64,000 nucleotides of DNA from AP-16 sp963755055 (GTDB taxonomy: Bacteria > Pseudomonadota > Alphaproteobacteria > Rhizobiales > Xanthobacteraceae): contig CAVWIS010000014.1 of assembly GCA_963755055.1 (NCBI GenBank), forward strand, positions 1 to 64,000. The letters run 5' to 3'. Below, in pieces: positions 16,426 through 25,097 of the stretch; position 1 is the stretch's first letter, and every line of letters starts with the position of its first letter. Made by a program: the position numbers and the translations under genes. The notes beneath the pieces were generated by a model. The model had not been told where the DNA came from. It was given only the letters and a program-made list of their open reading frames with translations, and ran no database searches.

Positions 16426-16500
16426 TGGAGCGGGCGATGGGATTCGAACCCACGACCCCAACCTTGGCAAGGTTGTGCTCTACCCCTGAGCTACGCCCGC
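16426..16500 (-). tRNA. tRNA-Gly (GCC)
   Basis: A complete cloverleaf on the minus strand: acceptor GCGGGCG pairing with CGCCCGC, D arm AGCTCAGGGGTAGAGC, anticodon loop TTGCCAA with GCC, T loop TTCGAAT, encoded CCA. It marks the left edge of continuous core chromosome, next to the accessory region, and is itself a plausible integration target, although no direct repeat of its 3' end is seen in the window. Confidence 0.95.
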
Positions 16501-16697
16501 ATCCGAGAAGGGGGTACGCGGCCCACAGCCGCCGGACTCCTATGCCAAATGGCGCCCGCCTTGGCAACAGAGGACAGCCGGCCGGCGGACGGCCGGGAGA
16601 GAGAGGGGCAGGCGATTTTCGCCCAATGGATGGCTCCGCAAGGCGGCAAAACCGTTGTACAATGGCGCACTGGCCGGTCCATGGCTCCGGGATCCCG

Positions 16698-16967
16698 ATG
16701 GCAGCGCGTTCGCACCATCCGAGCGACGGCACGAGCAACGTGGTGCTGTTTCCGCGCCGGCGCCTGCCCTGGGACGAGGAGTACCCGAACCGGATGGCGG
16801 TCTACGGCGCCGTGCTGCTGGCGATCGCCTGCCTGGTGGCGGGCGGGGTGTGGCTCGCCTCGGCGCTCAACCGCATCCCGGTCCACGTCGACTGCAACTT
16901 TTCCAAGTACCGGCCGTGCAACAACTATCCCGACAATCCGCCGCGGATCATCGACCTGCCGCGTTGA
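16698..16967 (+). CDS. Small single-span membrane protein
   Basis: An 89-residue protein from ATG 16698. A basic cytoplasmic segment with LFPRRRLPWDEEYPNRM is followed by one strong membrane helix (AVYGAVLLAIACLVAGGVWL) and a short periplasmic tail with two Cys (VDCNFSKYRPCNNYPDNPPR), which could form a disulfide. No family recognised. It precedes proX by 125 bases on the same strand. Confidence 0.55.
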   Translation: MAARSHHPSDGTSNVVLFPRRRLPWDEEYPNRMAVYGAVLLAIACLVAGGVWLASALNRIPVHVDCNFSKYRPCNNYPDNPPRIIDLPR

Positions 16968-17092
16968 CCGTCGCGGCATTTTCCGGAATTGTGAATCCGG
17001 CTTTCGGAAAAGACGTGCGAGAGCATCGAATTAGGGCGCTTTCCGATCCCGGAAGGCGTCCTGGGCCGGTCGCGACAAGATCCCGCAAAAAC

Positions 17093-17599
17093 ATGCCCGC
17101 CACCCCGGACGACCTGTTCGCCTTTCTCGACCGCCTGGGGATTGCGCGGACCACCGTGACCCACCCGGCGGTGTTCACCGTCGAGGAGGCCCGCCGGCTG
17201 CGCGGGGAGCTCGTTGGCGGGCACACCAAGAACCTCTTCCTCAAGGACAAGAAGGACGCGGTTTTCCTGGTGGTGGCGCCAGAGGACGCGGCGATCGAGC
17301 TGAAAAGCCTGCACCGGCGGCTCGATGCCGGCGGCCGGTTCTCGTTCGGCTCGGCCGCGCTGATGCGCGCGCTGATCGGCGTCGAGCCCGGCTCGGTGAC
17401 GCCGTTCGCGGCGATCAACGACACCGAGCGCCGGGTCAGCGTCGTGCTCGACACCCGCATGATGGAGGAGGCGGTGCTCAACTTCCATCCGCTCACCAAC
17501 ACCATGACCACCTCGATCGCCAGCGCCGATCTGGTCAAATTCCTCGAGGCGACGGGCCATGGCCCGCGGATCGTGTCCGTGGCAGAACCGCCCGCCTGA
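17093..17599 (+). CDS. Prolyl-tRNA editing protein (ProX/YbaK family)
   Basis: A 168-residue stand-alone editing domain. It hydrolyses Ala (and in related proteins Cys) mischarged on tRNA-Pro, in the cytoplasm. The start MPATPDDLFAFLDRLGIA, then TVTHPAVFTVEEARRLRGEL, GGHTKNLFLKDKKDAVFLVV and LNFHPLTNTMTTSIA are the family pattern; Lys in KNLFLKDKK is the conserved lysine. Length matches ProX. Upstream spacing suggests its own promoter. Confidence 0.85.
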   Translation: MPATPDDLFAFLDRLGIARTTVTHPAVFTVEEARRLRGELVGGHTKNLFLKDKKDAVFLVVAPEDAAIELKSLHRRLDAGGRFSFGSAALMRALIGVEPGSVTPFAAINDTERRVSVVLDTRMMEEAVLNFHPLTNTMTTSIASADLVKFLEATGHGPRIVSVAEPPA

Positions 17600-17704
17600 A
17601 CCCGGCCGGGCAGGCCGGGCGATTGCATTCGCCGTCGCGATGACCCATCTAAGCCGGTGAAAACCCGTAATCCGGCGCCGCCGCGGCGCCAAGAAGGAAT
17701 CGCC

Positions 17705-18610
17705 ATGAGCCTGCAGAATGGGGGCGCGACCGCGGTCGCCGACACCCTGGTGAAGGACACCACGACGCAGACCTTCCCCAAGGACGTGATCGAGGAATCC
17801 CGGCGCCAGCCGGTCCTGGTCGACTTCTGGGCGCCGTGGTGCGGGCCGTGCCGCCAGCTCACCCCGGTGCTGGAGAAAGCGATCAAGGCCGCCAAGGGCA
17901 AGGCCAAGCTGGTCAAGATGAATATCGACGACCACCCGGCGATCCCCGGCCAGATGGGCATCCAGTCGATCCCGGCGGTGATCGCCTTCGTCAACGGCCA
18001 GCCGATCGACGGCTTTCTCGGCGCCCTGCCGGAAAGCCAGGTGACGGCCTTCATCGAGCGGCTGATCAAGGACCGGATCGGCGGCGAGGAGGAGGACCTG
18101 GTGAAGGTCGCCGATGCGGCGCTCGCCGAAGGCGATGCGGTCGCCGCGGCCGAGATCTATGCGGAGGTCCTGCAGAAGGAACCCGGCAATGTCGCAGCGC
18201 TGGCGGGCCTGGCGCGGGCCCATGTGAAGACCGGGGACATCGAGCAGGCGCGGCAGACCCTGGAGCTGGTGCCGGAGGCCAAGCGCAACGACGCGGCGGT
18301 CGCGGCCGCGCGCGCGGCGCTGGAGCTCGCCGAGCAGGCGGCGGCGGTCGGCCCGATCGCCGAGCTCGAGCAGAAGGTCGCCGCCAACCCGCTCGACCAT
18401 CAGGCGCGCTTCGATCTCGCGGTGGCGCAGAATGCCAAGGGCGACCGCGAGGCGGCGCTCGACCATCTCCTGGAGATCGTGCGCCGCGACCGCAAGTGGA
18501 ACGACGACGCGGCACGCAAGCAGCTGGTCCAGCTGTTCGAGGCGTGGGGACCGACCGACGAGGCCACCGTGGCGGGCCGCCGCCGGCTCTCGTCGATCCT
18601 CTTTGCGTGA
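17705..18610 (+). CDS. Thioredoxin-TPR co-chaperone (YbbN/CnoX family)
   Basis: A 301-residue protein. Residues about 20-125 form a thioredoxin domain with the redox centre DFWAPWCGPCRQLTPVLE and the cis-Pro loop QSIPAVIAF. Residues about 130-300 are a TPR-like helical region (ALAEGDAVAAAEIYAEVLQK, NVAALAGLARAHVKTGDIEQ, LDHQARFDLAVAQNAKGDRE). This is the architecture of YbbN/CnoX, a holdase that protects substrates for GroEL. The active site is CGPC, unlike the E. coli protein (SQHC), so it should be a real dithiol oxidoreductase. It is followed by a Lon-like protein gene. Confidence 0.85.
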   Translation: MSLQNGGATAVADTLVKDTTTQTFPKDVIEESRRQPVLVDFWAPWCGPCRQLTPVLEKAIKAAKGKAKLVKMNIDDHPAIPGQMGIQSIPAVIAFVNGQPIDGFLGALPESQVTAFIERLIKDRIGGEEEDLVKVADAALAEGDAVAAAEIYAEVLQKEPGNVAALAGLARAHVKTGDIEQARQTLELVPEAKRNDAAVAAARAALELAEQAAAVGPIAELEQKVAANPLDHQARFDLAVAQNAKGDREAALDHLLEIVRRDRKWNDDAARKQLVQLFEAWGPTDEATVAGRRRLSSILFA

Positions 18611-18698
18611 TCGATCGTCAGGTTGTCGGGCCAAAGACCTTGGGCTGAAGTCGGTGTGGGCTGAAGACCTTGTGGTCTGAAGAGCTGGGAGGGCGACG

Positions 18699-19388
18699 AT
18701 GCCGATGAACGCGGTCTATCGCGGGCCCGGCGATCTTCCGGCGGCAATTCCCGTCTTTCCGCTCGCCGGCGCGCTGCTGCTGCCGCGCGGGCAGATGCCG
18801 CTGAACATTTTCGAGCCGCGCTACGTGGCGATGGTCGACGACGTGCTCGCCGACCGGCGGCGGCTGATCGGCATGATCCAGCCCGACACGGCGCACTCGA
18901 CCTCGGAGACCAAGCCCGCGCTCTACCGGGTCGGCTGTGTCGGCCGCATCACCCAGATCGCCGAGAGCGGCGACGGGCGCTACCTGCTCGAACTCACCGG
19001 GATCTCCCGCTTCCGGGTCGAGGAGGAGCTCAGCGTTCTCACCCCCTATCGGCAATGCCGGGTAAGCTATGCGCCCTATGCGGACGATTTCGTTGCCCGC
19101 AAGGGCGAGGATGCGGTCGACCGCGATGCCCTGCTGCAGGCGCTCGCATCGTTCCTCAAGGCCAACAACCTGAAGGCCGACTGGGACGGCATCGAGAATG
19201 CGCCCAACGAGGCGCTGGTCAACGCGCTCGCCATGATGTCCCCCTATGGGGCGCCGGAGAAGCAGGCTCTGCTCGAGGCCCCGGACCTCAAGACCCGGGC
19301 AGAAATCCTGGTGGCGGTGACCGAGATCGAGATCGCCAAGGCCAACACCGACGGCGAGAACTCCGCTGCAGTAAGCGACGTGCTATAG
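18699..19388 (+). CDS. Stand-alone Lon substrate-binding (LON N-terminal) domain protein
   Basis: A 229-residue protein beginning IPVFPLAGALLLPRGQMPLN, IFEPRYVAMVDDVLADRRR: the N-terminal domain of Lon protease. There is no AAA+ module and no Ser-Lys protease domain, so it cannot degrade on its own. Such proteins are widespread in alphaproteobacteria beside thioredoxin-TPR genes and probably act in protein quality control (inferred). GGAGGG precedes ATG 18699. Confidence 0.85.
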   Translation: MPMNAVYRGPGDLPAAIPVFPLAGALLLPRGQMPLNIFEPRYVAMVDDVLADRRRLIGMIQPDTAHSTSETKPALYRVGCVGRITQIAESGDGRYLLELTGISRFRVEEELSVLTPYRQCRVSYAPYADDFVARKGEDAVDRDALLQALASFLKANNLKADWDGIENAPNEALVNALAMMSPYGAPEKQALLEAPDLKTRAEILVAVTEIEIAKANTDGENSAAVSDVL

Positions 19389-19425
19389 GAACCGGGTCCC
19401 TGAGCCAGACAACGAGCAGATCCCC

Positions 19426-19626
19426 ATGAGCAGCCCTTCCGCCGATCGTCCGCCCGGCACCGTCGATCCGAAACTTTTGGAGATCCTGGTCTGCCCGCTG
19501 ACCCGGGGGCCGCTCGAATACGACGCCGCGCGGCAGGAGCTGATCTCGCGCTCCGCCAAGCTCGCCTATCCGATCCGCGACGGGATCCCGATCATGCTGC
19601 CGGAGGAGGCCCGGCGGCTCGACTGA
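19426..19626 (+). CDS. Trm112-like UPF0434 protein (YcaR family)
   Basis: A 66-residue protein with DPKLLEILVCPLTRGPLEY and LAYPIRDGIPIMLPEEAR, the signature of the UPF0434/YcaR family, a small Trm112-like fold. Only one Cys of the usual zinc knuckle remains, as in many alphaproteobacterial members. It follows the Lon-domain gene by 37 bases and is probably cotranscribed. Cellular role unproven. Confidence 0.85.
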   Translation: MSSPSADRPPGTVDPKLLEILVCPLTRGPLEYDAARQELISRSAKLAYPIRDGIPIMLPEEARRLD

Positions 19627-19716
19627 GCGACACCCTAGCTCTCGCCGGCCGGCAAACTCTCAGGGACACGGGGCCCCGGTCCGGCGCTCGACCAGAAACC
19701 ATGGAGGAAACAAACG

Positions 19717-20340
19717 ATGCTCAAGGTCTGGGGCAGGAAAACCTCGTCCAATGTGCAGAAGGTGATGTGGGCAATCGGCGAGCTCGGTCTGCCGCATGAA
19801 CGCGTCGATATCGGCGGGCCGTTCGGCGGCAACCGCGAGCCGGCCTATCTGGCGATGAACCCGAACGGGCTGGTTCCGACCATCGAGGACGGCGACCTGA
19901 TCCTGTGGGAGTCGAACTCCATCGTGCGCTATCTGGCGGGGCTGCACGGCAAAGGAACGCTGGAGCCGGCCGACGCGAAGACGCGGGCGCTGGCGAGCCA
20001 ATGGATGGACTGGCAGCTGACGGTCGCCGGACCGGCGATCGGACCGGCGTTCTGGGGCCTGATCCGCACCCCGCCGGAGAAGCGCGACGCCGCGGCGATC
20101 GCCGCCTCGCAAGCAAAAACCATCGAGGCGATGAAGATGCTCGATGCGGCGCTGGGCAAGCACGCTTACCTTGCGGGCGCGGCGTTTTCCTACGGCGACA
20201 TCCCGGTCGGCATCATGGCCTACCGCTACTGGCAACTGGTGCCCGAGCGGCCGGCGACGCCGAACTTGAGCCGCTGGTACGGCGAGATCGCGAAGCGCCC
20301 GGCGTTTCGCGATCACGTCGCCGCGGTGAAGCTGGTCTGA
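19717..20340 (+). CDS. Glutathione S-transferase family protein
   Basis: A 207-residue protein with an N-terminal thioredoxin-like half (LKVWGRKTSSNVQKVMWAIG, then NPNGLVPTIEDGDLILWESN with the glutathione-binding ES) and a helical C-terminal half (ASQWMDWQLTVAGPAI). The Ser of KTSSNVQK fits the GST catalytic position. It is of the beta/theta-like class common in proteobacteria. The substrate is unknown. GGAGG precedes ATG 19717. Confidence 0.85.
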   Translation: MLKVWGRKTSSNVQKVMWAIGELGLPHERVDIGGPFGGNREPAYLAMNPNGLVPTIEDGDLILWESNSIVRYLAGLHGKGTLEPADAKTRALASQWMDWQLTVAGPAIGPAFWGLIRTPPEKRDAAAIAASQAKTIEAMKMLDAALGKHAYLAGAAFSYGDIPVGIMAYRYWQLVPERPATPNLSRWYGEIAKRPAFRDHVAAVKLV

Positions 20341-20349
20341 GGAACGCGA

Positions 20350-21585
20350 TCACAGCGCTTCGCCGCGCAACAATCTTGGAACCTCGCCGACGAGGCCGGC
20401 GGCCTCGCGGATGAACAGGCGCTTGAGCGGTGGCGCGCGGTCGACCAGGCCGAGGCCGACATCGCGGACGAGGCGCAGCAGGTCGGAATGGTTGGAGAAC
20501 AGGCGGTTGAGCCCGTCGGTCGCGATCCCCATGGTCAGCGTGTCGAAGCGCCGCCAGCGCTGGTAGCGCTCGAGCACGTCGGGCCCCCCCGGATCGAGCC
20601 CGAGCCGGGCCGCGTCGACCACTGCCTCGGCCAGCGCCGCCACGTCGCGTAAGCCCATATTGAGGCCCTGGCCGGCGATCGGATGGATGACATGGGCGGC
20701 GTCGCCGACCAGCGCAAAACGCTCGCCGATGAACGTTCGGGCAACGTGGAGGCCGAGCGGCCAGGACTGCCGCGGCCCCACCACCTCGATCTCGCCGAGA
20801 TGGCGGCCGAAGCGGGTCTCGAGCTCGGCGTGAAAGTCCTGGTCTGGCAGGGCGATGATCCGCTCGGCGGCGTCGCGCTCCTCGGCCCATACGATCGACG
20901 AGCGTCGGCCGGCCAGCGGCAGGATCGCGAACGGTCCCGAGGGGAGAAAATGCTCCTCGGCGCGCCCGCCATGGTCGCGCTCATGGCCGACCGTGGTGAC
21001 GATGGCTGACTGGCCGTAGGACCAGCCATGGGTCGCGATGCCGGCGAGCTCGCGCAGCCGCGAGCGGCCGCCGTCGGCTGCGATCAACAGGCGCGCCGCG
21101 ATGCCGGCATCCTCGCCGATGTCGACGACGACCTCGTCGTCGCCGGCCCGGAAGTCGCCGACGGCTCCCGGTTCGAGCCCGACGTCGAGCCCGCGGGCGC
21201 GGGCGACCAGGGCGTCGAGGAGGTGGTTGTTCTCGACCATGTGGGCGAATGCTTCGCCCGGCTCGACGTCGCCGGCGAAGGTGAGGAAGACCGGCCGCAT
21301 CGCGTCGCCGAGCCGGCTGTCGGTGATCACCATGTCGAGGATCGGTTGCGCCCCGGCGGCAACCCCGTCCCAGACGCCGAGCGCCTCGAACAGTTTTCGT
21401 GGGCCCGCCGAGATTGCCGAGGCGCGGGCGTCGCTGTTGGTGCTCCGGCCGAGCGCCGGATCGACGACGATGACCGTGAAGGCGGGGCCGAGACCCTGGC
21501 GCAGCGCAATCGCCAGCGCCAGGCCGGCAAAGCCGCCGCCGGCGATAACGACGTCGGCGCGCTTCGTGCTCGATCTTTCGGCCAT
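20350..21585 (-). CDS. FAD-dependent ubiquinone-biosynthesis hydroxylase (UbiH/COQ6 family)
   Basis: A 411-residue flavoprotein monooxygenase. The dinucleotide fold ADVVIAGGGFAGLALAIALR is at the N-terminus, a second FAD motif LLIAADGGRSRLRELAG lies near residue 170, and the family GD motif RFALVGDAAHVIHPIAGQGL near residue 290. UbiH/UbiF/UbiL-type enzymes hydroxylate the ring of ubiquinone precursors; which ring position this one modifies cannot be told. Start placed at MAERSSTKRAD (21585); the frame is open to 21630. Convergent with the GST gene, divergent from tesB. Confidence 0.85.
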   Translation of the reverse strand: MAERSSTKRADVVIAGGGFAGLALAIALRQGLGPAFTVIVVDPALGRSTNSDARASAISAGPRKLFEALGVWDGVAAGAQPILDMVITDSRLGDAMRPVFLTFAGDVEPGEAFAHMVENNHLLDALVARARGLDVGLEPGAVGDFRAGDDEVVVDIGEDAGIAARLLIAADGGRSRLRELAGIATHGWSYGQSAIVTTVGHERDHGGRAEEHFLPSGPFAILPLAGRRSSIVWAEERDAAERIIALPDQDFHAELETRFGRHLGEIEVVGPRQSWPLGLHVARTFIGERFALVGDAAHVIHPIAGQGLNMGLRDVAALAEAVVDAARLGLDPGGPDVLERYQRWRRFDTLTMGIATDGLNRLFSNHSDLLRLVRDVGLGLVDRAPPLKRLFIREAAGLVGEVPRLLRGEAL

Positions 21586-21675
21586 GGCGGACTTATCCCA
21601 GGGGCCCGGGCTTTCGACAAGCGGGGCCAAAGACGCCCGGCTTGACTTCCGATGCGGCGGCGTGTGTCTCGGCCC

Positions 21676-22542
21676 ATGTCATCGGCCGTCCAGGACGTTC
21701 TCGATATTCTCGACCTCGAGCCGCTCGAGGTGAACCTGTTTCGTGGTCGCAGCCCACAGGTCGGCTGGCAGCGCGTATTCGGTGGACAGGTGGTCGGGCA
21801 GGCGCTGGTCGCGGCCTGCCGCACCGTGGAGGGGCGACCGCCGCACTCCATGCACGCCTATTTCCTGCTGGCCGGCGATCCGAAGGTGCCGATCATTTAC
21901 GAGGTCGACCGGATCCGCGACGGCAAGAGTTTTACCACCCGTCGCGTGGTGGCGATCCAGCACGGCCATGCGATCTTCACCATGCAGGTGTCGTTTCACG
22001 CCGACGAGCCCGGTCTCGAGCATCAGGCGAAGATGCCCGACGTGCCAGGCCCGGAGGACCTGCCCGGCGAGGTGGCGCTGCGCGAACGCGTCATGGCGAT
22101 GATGCCCGATCCGGTGCGTCACTATTACGAGCGCGAGCGGGCGATCGAGATGCGCCCGGTCGAGTTCGAGCGCTATCTCGGCAAGAAATACGACGATGCG
22201 AAATTCCACGTGTGGATCCGCGTCACCGGCGCGCTGCCGGACGACCCGGTGATCCATCAGTGCGTGCTCGCCTATGCGTCGGACCTGACCCTGCTCGACG
22301 CGGCGCTGCTGCCGCACGGCCGCACCGTGTTCGAGAAAGACATCCTGCCGGCGAGCCTCGACCATGCGCTGTGGTTCCACCGGCCGTTCCGCGCCGACGA
22401 CTGGCTGCTCTATGCGCAGGACAGCCCCAACCTGCGGGGCGCCCGCGGCTTTTCCCGCGGACTGATCTTCACCCGCGACGGCCGCCTCGCAGCTTCGGTG
22501 GCGCAGGAAGGGTTGCTGCGGCTGCGCCGGCCGACCGCCTAG
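21676..22542 (+). CDS. tesB: Acyl-CoA thioesterase II (TesB)
   Basis: A 288-residue double-hotdog thioesterase that hydrolyses acyl-CoA to free acid and CoA. Motifs include LFRGRSPQVGWQRVFGGQVV and QALVAACRTV in the first hotdog, HSMHAYFLLAGDP, and the second-hotdog active-site Asp region YASDLTLLDAALLPHG and LDHALWFHRPFRADDWLLY. Length matches TesB (about 285). Start at MSSAVQDVL; the open frame extends eight codons upstream. It is divergent from the UbiH-like gene. Confidence 0.9.
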   Translation: MSSAVQDVLDILDLEPLEVNLFRGRSPQVGWQRVFGGQVVGQALVAACRTVEGRPPHSMHAYFLLAGDPKVPIIYEVDRIRDGKSFTTRRVVAIQHGHAIFTMQVSFHADEPGLEHQAKMPDVPGPEDLPGEVALRERVMAMMPDPVRHYYERERAIEMRPVEFERYLGKKYDDAKFHVWIRVTGALPDDPVIHQCVLAYASDLTLLDAALLPHGRTVFEKDILPASLDHALWFHRPFRADDWLLYAQDSPNLRGARGFSRGLIFTRDGRLAASVAQEGLLRLRRPTA

Positions 22543-22683
22543 CCGCTCCGCACTCCGTTCCGGCAACCTGCCTGCCGAACAGGCAAATCGCGCATTTCCT
22601 TGGGGAAAATCCGATTAGATTTCGCGCTGCGACGCCGCCATGTTAATCAGTGCCTGGCCAAAGGCACCACGCGAGACCATGCC

Positions 22684-23022
22684 ATGAAGCTTGTCACTGC
22701 CATCATCAAGCCGTTCAAGCTCGACGACGTGCGCGAGGCGCTGACCCGGGTGGGGATCGCCGGACTGACGGTCAGCGAGGTCAAAGGCTACGGCCGGCAG
22801 AAGGGCCATACCGAGATCTATCGTGGCGCCGAGTATGCGGTGAACTTCCTGCCCAAGGTCAAGATCGAGGTCGCGGTGCCGTCGGACCGGGCCGACAAGG
22901 TGGTCGAAGCCATCACGGCTTCCGCCAAGACCGGCCAGATCGGCGACGGAAAAATCTTCGTCAGCCTGATCGAGCACACGGTGCGCATCCGCACCGGCGA
23001 GACCGACAACGACGCGCTCTGA
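22684..23022 (+). CDS. glnK: PII signal-transduction protein, upstream copy
   Basis: A 112-residue PII protein. MKLVTAIIKPFKLDDVREAL opens the fold; the T loop GYGRQKGHTEIYRGAEYAVN has the Tyr that GlnD uridylylates; the C-terminal signature KTGQIGDGKIFVSLIEHTVR contacts ATP/2-oxoglutarate. It senses nitrogen and energy status, and its position 44 bases before amtB makes it a GlnK type that plugs the transporter. No clear sigma-54 promoter is visible before it. Confidence 0.92.
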   Translation: MKLVTAIIKPFKLDDVREALTRVGIAGLTVSEVKGYGRQKGHTEIYRGAEYAVNFLPKVKIEVAVPSDRADKVVEAITASAKTGQIGDGKIFVSLIEHTVRIRTGETDNDAL

Positions 23023-23066
23023 TCGGCTGTTTGCAGGCGGCTGCCGACATTCCACGGGGGGACATC

Positions 23067-24395
23067 ATGACGATATCGGCGCCGGCGCGCCTTGCCGCGT
23101 CAGTCGCGGGCGCGATCGCGCTTGCCATCCTGGCGACCTCATCGGCCGGCGCCCAGCCGACCGGGATCGAGCCGGCGGATACCGCCTGGATGATCGCCGC
23201 AACCGCGCTGGTCCTCACCATGACGATCCCGGGACTGGCGTTGTTCTATGCCGGCATGGTCCGCAAGAAGAACGTGCTCGGCACCATGGCGCAGAGCGTC
23301 GCCGCCACGGCGGTCGTTTCCATCCTGTGGGCGGCGGTCGGCTACAGCCTGGTGTTTTCCGGCGACGGCCCGGTGCTCGGAACGCTGGACCGGCTGTTTC
23401 TCCACGGAATGGCGATGGATGCGGTGAACCCGGCGGCGAAAAACATCCCGGAAGCCGTGTTCATGATCTACCAGATGACTTTTGCGGTCATCACGGTCGC
23501 GCTGGTGGTGGGCTCGGTTGCCGACCGGATGCGGTTCTCGGCCTTCCTGGCATTCGCCGTGCTGTGGCTGCTGGTCGTCTATGTGCCGATCGCCCACTGG
23601 GTGTGGGGCGGGGGATTCCTCGGCAAGGCCGGCGTGCTCGACTTCGCGGGCGGGACGGTGGTGCACATCAATGCGGGAATTGCCGGCCTCGTCAGCGCCC
23701 TGGTGCTCGGCAAGCGGCACGGCTACGGATCGGAGAATCTGGCGCCCTACGACCTGTCGATGGCGGTGGTCGGAACCGGCCTCTTGTGGGTCGGGTGGTT
23801 CGGCTTCAACGGCGGCTCGGCGCTGGCGGCCAATTCGCGCGCCGCGATGGCGATCGTGGCGACGCATCTCGCCGCCTGCGCCGGGGCGCTCACCTGGATG
23901 GTTCTCGAATGGAACGGCCGCCGCAAGCCGTCCGTGCTGGGGATCATTTCCGGGGCGATCGCCGGCCTCGGCACCATCACGCCAGCCTCGGGCTACGTGC
24001 TGCCGTGGCATGGCATCGTCATCGGTGTGGCCGCCGGCGCCGCCTGCTACTGGGCCTGCATCAAGCTCAAGCCCGCGCTCGGCTACGACAACTCCCTCGA
24101 CGTGTTCGGCGTGCACGGGATCGGGGGAATGGTCGGCACCATCCTGGCCGGTGTCTTCGCGGTGGCGGCGGTCTCGGTCGGACCCAATTCGCCGGCGGGT
24201 TTTGCCGGCCTCATCGACGGCAACCCGCGACAGGTCCTGATCCAGCTCCTCGGCATCGGGGTGACGCTCGCCTGGTCGGGGTTCGCGACTTTCGTGCTTC
24301 TCAAGGTGATCAACCTGTTCGTCGACCTGAGGGTGAGCCGGGAGGCCGAGTTGATGGGCCTCGATATCAGCATGCACGAGGAGGCCCTTCAGTAA
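23067..24395 (+). CDS. amtB: Ammonium transporter
   Basis: A 442-residue Amt/Rh channel with a cleavable-looking signal (AIALAILATSSAGAQP) and about eleven membrane helices. Family motifs: DTAWMIAATALVLTMTIPGL, ALFYAGMVRKKNVLG, FAGGTVVHINAGIAG and DVFGVHGIGGMVGTILAG; the His of VVHINAG and of VHGIGG are the twin pore histidines. It conducts ammonium across the inner membrane and is regulated by the PII proteins encoded on both sides. Ends 195 bases before the second PII gene. Confidence 0.93.
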   Translation: MTISAPARLAASVAGAIALAILATSSAGAQPTGIEPADTAWMIAATALVLTMTIPGLALFYAGMVRKKNVLGTMAQSVAATAVVSILWAAVGYSLVFSGDGPVLGTLDRLFLHGMAMDAVNPAAKNIPEAVFMIYQMTFAVITVALVVGSVADRMRFSAFLAFAVLWLLVVYVPIAHWVWGGGFLGKAGVLDFAGGTVVHINAGIAGLVSALVLGKRHGYGSENLAPYDLSMAVVGTGLLWVGWFGFNGGSALAANSRAAMAIVATHLAACAGALTWMVLEWNGRRKPSVLGIISGAIAGLGTITPASGYVLPWHGIVIGVAAGAACYWACIKLKPALGYDNSLDVFGVHGIGGMVGTILAGVFAVAAVSVGPNSPAGFAGLIDGNPRQVLIQLLGIGVTLAWSGFATFVLLKVINLFVDLRVSREAELMGLDISMHEEALQ

Positions 24396-24442
24396 GGGTC
24401 GGATCTCGCGACACGCTCGGATGGGCAGGTCTTGGGCGGACC

Positions 24443-24459
24443 TGCACACCAATTGGGCA
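24443..24459 (+). promoter_or_regulatory. NtrC-type binding site candidate
   Basis: TGCACACCAATTGGGCA resembles the NtrC consensus TGCAC-N7-GTGCA with one mismatch in the right arm. It lies 84 bases upstream of a sigma-54-like promoter, the usual enhancer distance. One weak site only, so tentative. Confidence 0.35.
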
Positions 24460-24542
24460 ATTTCGATTTCATCAGACCGGGAGCACGTGCCGCCTTCCGC
24501 GGAAGGTCGCTGCGCCATGGTGCGCGGAAGCGCCACCCGGGA

Positions 24543-24558
24543 TGGCACGCCGCTTGAT
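24543..24558 (+). promoter_or_regulatory. Sigma-54 promoter candidate before the second PII gene
   Basis: TGGCACGCCGCTTGAT matches the -24/-12 consensus TGGCACG-N4-TTGCW except GA for GC at -12. It lies 33 bases before ATG 24591 in the 195-base gap after amtB. It implies that the downstream PII gene has a nitrogen-controlled promoter of its own. Confidence 0.5.
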
Positions 24559-24590
24559 TGTCGGACACCGTCAAGGGAGCGAGGCCTCGC

Positions 24591-24929
24591 ATGAAGATCG
24601 TCATCGCAGTCATCAAGCCGTTCAAGCTCGACGCCGTCCGCGACGCCCTGACCGAGCTCGGGGTCAACGGGCTGACGGTCACGGAGGTCAAGGGATTCGG
24701 CCGGCAGAAGGGCCATACCGAAATCTACCGCGGCGCCGAATATGCGGTGAGCTTCCTGCCCAAGACCAAGATCGAGGTCGCTGTCGCCGCGGATCGGGTC
24801 GACGCCGTGGTGCAGGCGATCGTCGGGGCGGCGAAGACCGGACAGATCGGAGACGGAAAAATCTTCGTCATCGGCATCGACCGGGCCGTCCGCATCCGCA
24901 CCGGCGAGACCGACGACGACGCCCTGTAG
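24591..24929 (+). CDS. glnK: PII signal-transduction protein, downstream copy
   Basis: A 112-residue PII paralogue of the protein at 22684. MKIVIAVIKPFKLDAVRDAL, T loop GFGRQKGHTEIYRGAEYAVS with the modifiable Tyr, and KTGQIGDGKIFVIGIDRAVR. It ends TDDDAL like its sister (TDNDAL). AGGGAG precedes the start. In some relatives this PII gene precedes a second amtB; here an aminotransferase follows instead, so the second transporter has been lost or never was present. A sigma-54-like promoter is at 24543. Confidence 0.9.
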   Translation: MKIVIAVIKPFKLDAVRDALTELGVNGLTVTEVKGFGRQKGHTEIYRGAEYAVSFLPKTKIEVAVAADRVDAVVQAIVGAAKTGQIGDGKIFVIGIDRAVRIRTGETDDDAL

Positions 24930-25097
24930 GCGGCCCGGCTTGGTGGCGCCAATCGGTCGCCCTGTCGTTTGCCGACAATCGCGATAACAAAGAAGCGCCG
25001 TCGCGACCGCGATGGTTAATCGCGCCTTAACCTCGCCGCCGCTAAGGTGGACCCATGCGGCGGGGAGCGCATGTCCTCGTGTCCACATCCATGACCA

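Noticed and set aside
16425..16697. Plus-strand coding potential beginning in the tRNA-Gly region
   Set aside because: It reads the complement of tRNA-Gly; the real small membrane protein begins at 16698.
18640..18690. Short repeated CTGAAGACCTT-like words with an AGACC/GGTCT hairpin between the thioredoxin and Lon-domain genes
   Set aside because: Too short and imperfect to call a terminator or repeat family; no T tract.
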